Assembly (NCBI GenBank): GCA_010645155.1
Contig: JAAGOF010000104.1
Coordinates: 1,253,027 to 1,317,026 of the forward strand
Length of the DNA stretch: 64,000 nt
Origin: Tigriopus japonicus
Lineage: Eukaryota; Arthropoda; Copepoda; Harpacticoida; Harpacticidae
Direction: 5' to 3'
Below, in pieces: positions 60,101 to 64,000 of the stretch (positions are counted from its first letter, which is position 1; each line of letters opens with the position of its first letter). The notes beneath the pieces were generated by a model. It was not told where the DNA came from. It saw only the letters and a program-made list of their open reading frames with translations, and did no database searches. Position numbers and translations under genes: made by a program.

Positions 60101-62649
60101 GGAACTTGACTTAAAAATAACAATTATTTTTCTTCAAATGATTCTTGTAAGACTTTGTTGTAATTGGGCTTGAAAAATATACCTTAGGCCTTAGTATTCA
60201 AATTTTAAAAACGTTTTCCACTTACGATATTTAAACATTTTAAAAACCAAAAATTTTCAGCTATTGTGTTCGAACTCGGTGTGTATTTAAGACGAAACAA
60301 TAGTGCTCGATTTGGCCACCCTGACTTCGAGGGAAATTCAAAAACGAATAAGAAGATCGATTTCACAAACTTTTACCTTACTTCTTCCACGCTATGAGCC
60401 TTTAGAGGGATGGTAAGGCCATACTTAGACATCAAAAGTGCCAAATTTTATCCCTTTAAGTATTGAATACATTGATTTATATGAGTTTCAAGAAAAATTA
60501 AATTCTGCCATATTCTGCCATTTTCTGCCACCTATTTCGCATGAATACAAGCCATTTTCTGCCACCTATTTCGCATGAATACAAGCCATTTTCTGCCACC
60601 TACTTCGCATGAATACAAGCCATTTTCTGCCACCAATTTCTGCCAGGTGGCAAAAAATGGCTTTTATTCGTATGCCATCTCTGCACCAGACGCCAGTTTT
60701 TTAGATGCAAAAGATCTATCTCAAGATTGTACTTTAGTACTATAAGTCCGATCTTGAGAGCGATCTTTGCGTCTAAAAAACGAGCCTCAGTTTACTTAGC
60801 TTTTTCATAAAGCTTAGTCAAAACATTAAAAACCTTTTTTTGGCTCACGAAAGCTGTTTGGGAATCTTAAAAATTCCCAACGGAGGCTAGCGTAGTTTTG
60901 TTGACAACATCAATGTCGAAAATTGTGCTTTTCAAAGTTGAAAAAATGTAAAAGTAAAGTAATGTGACGCCTCTACAATGGATGAGTGTAGTTAGACGAA
61001 TTCAGCTGGGGATTCCGGAGCCAAACTGGCTATGGAGGGGTCAAAACTAGGCTCGGGCATTTCATACTCTAAGTTTGCCACGTCAGGAAACTTCTTGTTT
61101 GGATTGATTTTCAAAACGAAGAATGCGAATAGAGCTGGAAAATTTTAACTAAGTTTTTGGGAGGGTTAAACTCGACTCTAACGCATCCCTAGCCATTTTG
61201 GCACTAAAATCCCCAACTGAATTCGTTTGATTTCACTCATCCATTGTTATCAGTAAGGATGTCATTTCATTGCACAAAAAGGCACAAAATTGCGCAACAA
61301 ACGGCAAAAATTGCACAAAAATTGGTCTTAGGGAAGACCTTTTTGAATGGCTTTTAAAGGGACTTTCAAAGTTTATTCAAATCTTCAATGCCAAGTCCTA
61401 TAATTTCGTGAACTAATGCCTGTGAATCAAATTATCATCTACATTGAGCACATTAGTATAATTTGGGAGAAGCAAACCGTAAGCAGGAGGCCTCATGCCG
61501 AAAACTATAAGTTTTTCAAAAACTTCCCTTCTACGAATACGTTTGTTTGGGCAAGTTTCAACTAGTCGGTGATGACAAACAGCCCTTGCTGCCCAAAATG
61601 AAATTTCTCGACAGGCCTGCTCCGGTTTGTCCACCTCTGTGGGCCTAGCTGACCGGCACTGATATGAGGATAAAAGGGCTAGATTCTACGAGATTTGGAA
61701 TCGTTCACAACCTCAAACTCAAAACCAGTTTTTGCTCAAACGAAACAGGTTTTTGGTTGGAATCTCTACAAAATGCATGAAAATTGCCAAAAATTGCACA
61801 AAACGTGAAAAATTGCAAAAATAGGAAATAATCAGAAAATTTGCAAAAAAAAAATAATTTACTAGAGACTGACATCTCTAATTATCAGTTACTTGGAAGC
61901 GTCCATTGGAATCCGCAACCTAAACGCGCTAAATGGTGCTTCTCATGAATAGTCTCAATTTTCCTCTGGGATTTTACATTTTCCCCTTGTTTTCCTATTC
62001 TTTTGGCCTTTTCTGGATGGAATTCTGTATTCGCTGGCTGATACTTATCCAGAAAGGTTCGAATATCAGGATTTGATTCAGTTTTCAAATGCTCTTGAAG
62101 CTTGCACCACATTGAATCCGAGTCAGTTCCGTATTGAAACAATGGAGCAGTCAAGGTGTCCAGCCAATCCTCTTGTTTCCACAAAGCTCCTTCGCGTTCA
62201 GGTTCAGGGTTTTTCAGTTGCCAGACATCAACTAAAAGTTGAGCCCATTTCATGATGGTAAGTAGTGATTCCATTGATATGGAATCCTGGTTATTATTTG
62301 GGAATAATTTGGAAATTCGCTCACAAGATGAAATCAGATGCTTAACTATTCGGTGCAAAAAAGGTTCTTTGAATTCTGCAGGAATGTCTGGAATTTTCTC
62401 CAAAAATGCCTTGGGAATGAATTTTGTTTCAGATATATCATTTTGATTGAACGAAAACTCACGCTTCCAAAGCTTGTTCCGTCCTTCTTCGATGGATTTC
62501 ACTGTTTCTTCACATCCTAAACTAACAGGTTTCCCCAATTCGTCTTTGAATTCATCGTTGTTTTTAAAGCTTTTGGGCAGATTAGATGAGGCATCCAAAT
62601 TGCAACCCAAAGACAAAGAACATTCTTTGGAAGAACCCAATTTAGGAGC
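42129..62649 (-). CDS. NERD-nuclease / SF1-like helicase protein, expanded copy (H2)
   Basis: Exons on the minus strand: 62649-61978, 55080-54182, 52096-51815, 48131-47861, 44713-44462, 43451-42838, 42776-42602 and 42527-42129. They splice in phase to about 1,187 residues; any exons before 62649 would lie outside or be lost. NERD: FDFLII then YVECKYTL. Walker A FGTGKT follows (near 54260), Walker B FIDEASKD near 51930, and motif V/VI-like FLLTSEDYVKGFEAEMVLF and FRAKTKLRTAFL in the fifth exon, which is 252 nt as in H1. A zinc-knuckle-like CYEEQ with IC-x2-C is shared with H1. Introns hold at least a dozen mobile elements. The second-third junction is uncertain: a 2.1-kb inverted-repeat element sits there, and the only in-phase donor (TG|GTGACC) lies in its end. 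If that intron is not spliced, the gene is broken. Confidence 0.72.
43784..43996. mobile_element. hAT-like MITE with CGGTGTCGG-type interior
   Basis: The ends TAGGGGTGGGC and, reversed, TAGGGACGGGT are relatives of the TAGGGACGGGC family. The flanks ATTAGTTG and ATTAGCAG agree at six of eight positions. The 213-bp interior is unusually GC-rich in runs of GTGTCGG and GCGTCG. Lies in the intron between H2 exons 5 and 6. Confidence 0.7.
44940..45345 (+). mobile_element. Mariner/Tc1 transposase remnant
   Basis: The N-terminal part (RIEIAALICAGHIIND) is joined directly to the C-terminal catalytic signature (RSPDLNPLDYATYGHV), with a frameshift inside the PP-x-SPDLNPLDY motif. The middle, with the first two catalytic aspartates, is missing. 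The Y-after-LD and T-W/Y-G-H-V pattern is typical of mariner-type transposases. Similar in type to the longer copy at 52350-53867. Confidence 0.65.
45560..47150 (+). mobile_element. Non-LTR reverse transcriptase relic
   Basis: In broken frames: PEDIPDNHRTIALENPFLK, FVDFSKTFDSVDRSRLF (46010-46070) and LPQGDPLSPILFKLYVFDLP followed by QYADDLVLLT (46190-46337), the classic A-B-C palm motifs with YADD. Farther on are FLQLFRTYITPIFLYG and other thumb/C-terminal pieces. Several stops and frameshifts kill it. No endonuclease or RNase H domain can be read. Confidence 0.8.
48215..48582 (+). repeat. AATTAC-rich dispersed repeat, copy 2
   Basis: Parallels 4330-4641 word for word with substitutions (CCAACTGGAATT, TTGGAAAGG, CCTACGTTGGTGAACATG). 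A TAGGGACGG element follows directly, as at 4642. A further AATTAC fragment continues on the other side of that element (51000-51090), so the element seems to have inserted within the repeat. Confidence 0.65.
48747..49597. mobile_element. Harbinger-like element nested in the hAT-like element
   Basis: A perfect 19-bp terminal inverted repeat, TGCTGCAATTACACGACAC, extends into about 115 bp of subterminal inverted similarity. TAA lies on both sides. The first hAT copy (near 12393) reads GAGACGAGTTTGAGG with no insertion, giving an empty site. A 74-codon-class ORF on the minus strand shows no transposase features. Confidence 0.82.
50565..50970. mobile_element. Unclassified insertion in the hAT-like element
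   Basis: The first family copy passes directly from AAAAATCTTATT to ACACTATTTGCCCG (13185-13200), whereas here about 400 bp intervene between CAAAAATCTG and TTTACACTATTTGCCC. The inserted segment begins near CTACCACAAAG and ends near CCCTGTGG, a weak possible inverted repeat. It contains the inverted words TTGTTGGACAATTTT and CGTCCAACAAAAAATT. Family unknown. Confidence 0.5.
51001..51814. other. Remainder of the H2 intron between exons 3 and 4
   Basis: AATTAC-rich fragment at the left, then AT-rich sequence with no ORF or element boundary that I can support. Confidence 0.4.
52110..54186. mobile_element. DNA element with GGTGACCAGAGC ends interrupting H2 coding sequence
   Basis: A 16-bp inverted repeat (TCGTGGTGACCAGAGC at 52110; TCATGGTGACCAGAGC reversed at 54186; one mismatch) bounds 2,077 bp. 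Similarity of H2 to H1 stops at one end and resumes at the other. Subterminal AGTAGAAATAACCATGC words are inverted between 52216 and 53985. A mariner element is nested inside. No clear target duplication. It was either inserted in an exon or has become an intron. Confidence 0.6.
52350..53867 (+). mobile_element. Mariner-like transposon, defective
   Basis: Ends CACAATGCGGACGGTATGG and, reversed, CACTATGCGGACAGTACGG, with TA at the right flank. Frames at 52640-53752 include an HTH region, FDEKILTVDGVFNRR (first catalytic aspartate region), KVMVWAMVTSAGQKTPLVIF, and a plausible second catalytic region altered to MQKSAQAAYL, where mariners usually have a D in FQQDSAPAH. The frame is broken around 52885-52920 and after 53574. 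About 1.5 kb, recently active by family standards but not intact. Confidence 0.82.
55256..55523. mobile_element. MITE with long inverted ends (ATGGATgAG family), copy 2
   Basis: Left ATGGATAAGTGTAGTCGGAC and right, reversed, ATGGATGAGCGCAATCGAAC, each followed by GAATTCA(G/A)(C/T)TGGGG. Same arrangement as 17468-17743. Lies in the first H2 intron. Confidence 0.75.
56805..58895. repeat. Inverted repeat pair enclosing 2 kb
   Basis: A 60-bp segment at 56808-56868 (GCCCTTTTTGATGTGAGTTC onward) returns as its reverse complement at 58833-58893. The arms may be the ends of an older element into which the Tc1-like MITE at 57256 was inserted. The enclosed sequence has no convincing gene; ORFs at 57373, 57683 and 56885 match nothing. 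Confidence 0.45.
57256..57800. mobile_element. Tc1/mariner-like MITE
   Basis: The terminal inverted repeat CAGGGTTAGGCAGAATT continues imperfectly as (A/G)GTGAAACAT. TA flanks both sides. The 545-bp interior has two short frames without a recognisable transposase. Confidence 0.75.
59192..60683. mobile_element. hAT-like element with GGCAGAAAAT repeats
   Basis: Ends TAGTGATGGCA and, reversed, CAGAGATGGCA. A perfect 8-bp duplication, CACCAGAC, flanks it (59184-59191 and 60684-60691). Subterminal regions are packed with TGGCAGAAAA and its complement, the kind of arrayed motif that could bind transposase. No intact transposase is read across 1.5 kb. Confidence 0.87.
60510..60640 (+). repeat. 34-bp tandem repeat inside the hAT-like element
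   Basis: Three units of about 34 bp (CTATTTCGCATGAATACAAG plus CCATTTTCTGCCAC) stand in tandem near the right end of the 59192-60683 element. Part of the element's subterminal structure rather than a separate locus. Confidence 0.8.
60692..60786. mobile_element. Palindromic foldback MITE, diverged copy
   Basis: Arms CGCCAGTTTTTTAGATGC and, reversed, GGCTCGTTTTTTAGACGC surround GATC-rich inner arms and a TTTAGTACTA centre, as in 3517-3612. It directly abuts the 8-bp duplication of the neighbouring hAT-like element. Confidence 0.65.
60976..61246. mobile_element. MITE with long inverted ends (ATGGATgAG family), copy 3
   Basis: Left CAATGGATGAGTGTAG and right, reversed, CAATGGATGAGTGAAA, each followed by GAATTCAG(C/T)TGGGGATT. 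About 271 bp. Its right edge touches the target duplication of the hAT-like element at 61254. Confidence 0.78.
61254..61880. mobile_element. hAT-like element carrying a captured ORF fragment
   Basis: Ends TAAGGATGTCA and, reversed, TAGAGATGTCA. Flanks GTTATCAG and ATTATCAG match at seven of eight positions. Subterminal GGCACAAAATTGC / GCAAAAATTGCACAAAA words. The minus-strand frame 61634-61413 is nearly identical to part of the ORF at 34905-35345. About 627 bp, no transposase. Lies in the first H2 intron, 98 bp from exon 1. Confidence 0.8.
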
Positions 62650-62827
62650 CTACAAATCAAACAATAAACAAATTTACTTGTGGAATGAATCCGAATTCAA
62701 TGCCATCTAGTACTTTCGGTAAAAAAATCGCTAAGATTTTTTTTTCGTTTCTAAATAACGAGAACACAAAAAAATATAATAATGATTATTGCGAGAATTT
62801 ATCTCATTGGATATTTACAATACTATA

Positions 62828-62866
62828 CATGATATAGATATAGATATAGATATATATATATATATA
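62828..62866. repeat. GATATA/TA microsatellite
   Basis: ATAGATATAGATATAGATAT followed by a TA run. It is the 3' tail of the adjoining SINE copy and probably grew from its A/T-rich tail. Confidence 0.8.
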
Positions 62867-63026
62867 GTCTTGGGCCCATTCTGGGTTTTGAAGAGGCGCC
62901 TTTCGAGGCGACATATCCACTAGACCATTTGGGAGGTAGGGGTTGGGGGGGAGACCTGGGATCGAACCCATGAACCCGAGCATAGCTCGGTCGCGCGTTA
63001 ATCAACTGCGCTATACCATCTTCCCC
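62867..63026 (-). repeat. tRNA-derived SINE, family 1, copy 1
   Basis: The minus strand reads GGGGAAGATGGTATAGCGCA (A box), then GGTTCGATCCC (B box) and a complementary acceptor-like end. A body follows with TCTAGTGGATATGTCGCCTC and a microsatellite tail. A second copy is at 63689-63840. The anticodon arm is a 6-bp stem with a three-base loop (CCGAGC TAT GCTCGG), so a working tRNA is unlikely. Confidence 0.8.
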
Positions 63027-63105
63027 AAAAAAAGCATTTGTCCTTGATTGCACGTTATCTGGCAAAGATAATTGACCCCTTCGTTTGACGTCTAGTTTTC
63101 AGTTG

Positions 63106-63314
63106 CATTGGTGGGTGTAATCGAACGAATTCAGCTGGGGATTCTGGTGCCAAAATGGCTAGGGATGCGTCAGAGTCGAGACTCGCCCTCCAAAAATCTT
63201 AATTTAAAACTCGCGCATTGAAACTTTGAAATGCCCAAGCAAAATTCTGACCCATCCGTAGCCGGTTTGCTCAAATCCCCAGCTGAATTCGTCCGGCTAA
63301 ACTCGTGTCAATGG
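63106..63314. mobile_element. MITE with long inverted ends (ATGGATgAG family), copy 4
   Basis: The left CATTGGTGGGTGTAATCG and the reversed right CCATTGACACGAGTTTAG are diverged relatives of the other copies. Both inner arms keep GAATTCAGCTGGGGATT. About 209 bp, the shortest copy. Confidence 0.65.
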
Positions 63315-63389
63315 TTCAATTCAAAGTTCAAAATCAAGATGCTTTTTTAACGCGTGTAGCAAGGTGGATTGCTTGGTAACCCTGATTAT

Positions 63390-63952
63390 TAGGACTCGGA
63401 AAAAGTTGCTGGTTTTTGGCGTTAAGTTGCAATATTTTTCTAAAAAGTTGCTATTTTCTGGCCAAAAATGTCACTTTTTTCAATAAAGATGTCAAATTTG
63501 GCCAAATTTTTGTCTCAATTTTGGGCAAAAGTTAGAAGTCTTGAGTTTATTTTTTCTTTTAAAAATTGGCTTCCTTGAAAATACAGTTGGCGCAAATTTT
63601 TCTAGAATAAAAAATAACATTAATGCTTGGAAAATACCCTGATAAGTGCGTCCGAAATGTGTATTTCGAGCAAAATTTCGTTAAATAAGGGAAGATGGTG
63701 TAGCGCAGTTGATTAACGCACGACCGAGCTATGCTCGGGTTCATGGGTTCGAACCCAGGTCTTCCCCCAACTACCCCGTCTAGTGGATACTCGCCTCGAA
63801 TGGGGCGCGCCGAAAACCCTAAATGACCCTCAAGTGTTGAAAAATGTACTTTTTTAATGTCAACCATGATGACTGTTTATAAAAATGTTTCCAATGAGTA
63901 GTCAAACACGCAATAAAGAATATTATTATATAGCAACTTTATCCGAGCCCTG
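63390..63952. mobile_element. hAT-like element containing a SINE
   Basis: Ends TAGGACTCGGAAAAAGTTGC and, reversed, CAGGGCTCGGATAAAGTTGC. Flanks CTGATTAT and CTGATTAG match at seven of eight positions. The family 1 SINE at 63689-63840 sits inside it, so the SINE inserted later. Confidence 0.82.
63689..63840 (+). repeat. tRNA-derived SINE, family 1, copy 2
   Basis: The head GGGAAGATGGTGTAGCGCAG through GGTTCGAACCC to GGTCTTCCC folds with a seven-base acceptor match (GGGAAGA with TCTTCCC). The body shares TCTAGTGGATACTCGCCTCG with copy 1. The Pol III A and B boxes look intact. Inserted in the hAT-like element 63390-63952. Confidence 0.8.
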
Positions 63953-64000
63953 CTGATTAGCAAAGAAAGCAGTTACTACCAAGCACTCGAAGAGAAAGCA

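Noticed and set aside
63689..63766. Functional tRNA gene
   Set aside because: The anticodon arm does not fit a normal 5-bp stem and 7-base loop, and a second copy with the same non-tRNA body shows that it is a SINE.

Overview
This window looks like nuclear DNA from an AT-rich, transposon-dense animal genome. Genes are split by GT-AG introns, often short (61-400 bp). The mobile DNA is animal-type: Tc1/mariner, hAT-like elements with 8-bp target duplications, non-LTR reverse transcriptase relics and tRNA-derived SINEs. An arthropod, perhaps a crustacean such as a copepod, is my best guess, but the species cannot be fixed from the sequence.

Two host gene families are present, each in more than one copy. 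(1) ANK-XKR: an N-terminal ankyrin region joined by splicing to an XK-related (XKR) multi-pass membrane domain. The complete copy is on the minus strand at 15779-19389, with four exons and a predicted 1,012 residues. A copy at 5529-7495 has the same three ankyrin exons but no XKR exon. A decayed ankyrin fragment lies at about 33829-34230 (-) and a frameshifted XKR relic at about 36950-38151 (+). (2) A NERD-nuclease plus superfamily-1-like helicase gene. Copy H1 (+, 22428-29958) has six predicted exons and about 1,287 residues. Copy H2 (-, 62649-42129) has the same domain order but is stretched to 20 kb by transposons in its introns. Both have a PD-(D/E)XK-like NERD core, Walker A, Walker B, helicase motif V/VI-like exons and a long C-terminal region I do not recognise. 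The two families alternate along the window, which suggests repeated local duplication.

Layout: 1-5.5 kb repeats and MITEs; 5.5-7.5 kb truncated ankyrin gene; 7.5-15 kb repeat-rich spacer; 15-19.4 kb ANK-XKR gene whose stop codon is supplied by a hAT-like insertion; 19.5-22.4 kb spacer with LINE and hAT fragments; 22.4-30 kb H1; 30-36.9 kb spacer with a minisatellite split by a hAT-like element and an ankyrin relic; 36.9-38.2 kb XKR relic; 38.6-41.6 kb MITE and mariner relic; 42.1-62.65 kb H2 with nested elements; 62.65-64 kb SINEs, a MITE and a hAT-like element.

The gene functions are inferred only. XKR proteins in other animals include apoptotic phospholipid scramblases. A NERD nuclease fused to a helicase suggests nucleic-acid processing. 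Co-location of a membrane ANK-XKR protein and a nuclease-helicase, both duplicating and decaying locally, is compatible with a fast-evolving defence or genome-conflict locus, but nothing here proves it. No prokaryotic features, CRISPR array, rRNA or convincing functional tRNA gene were seen.
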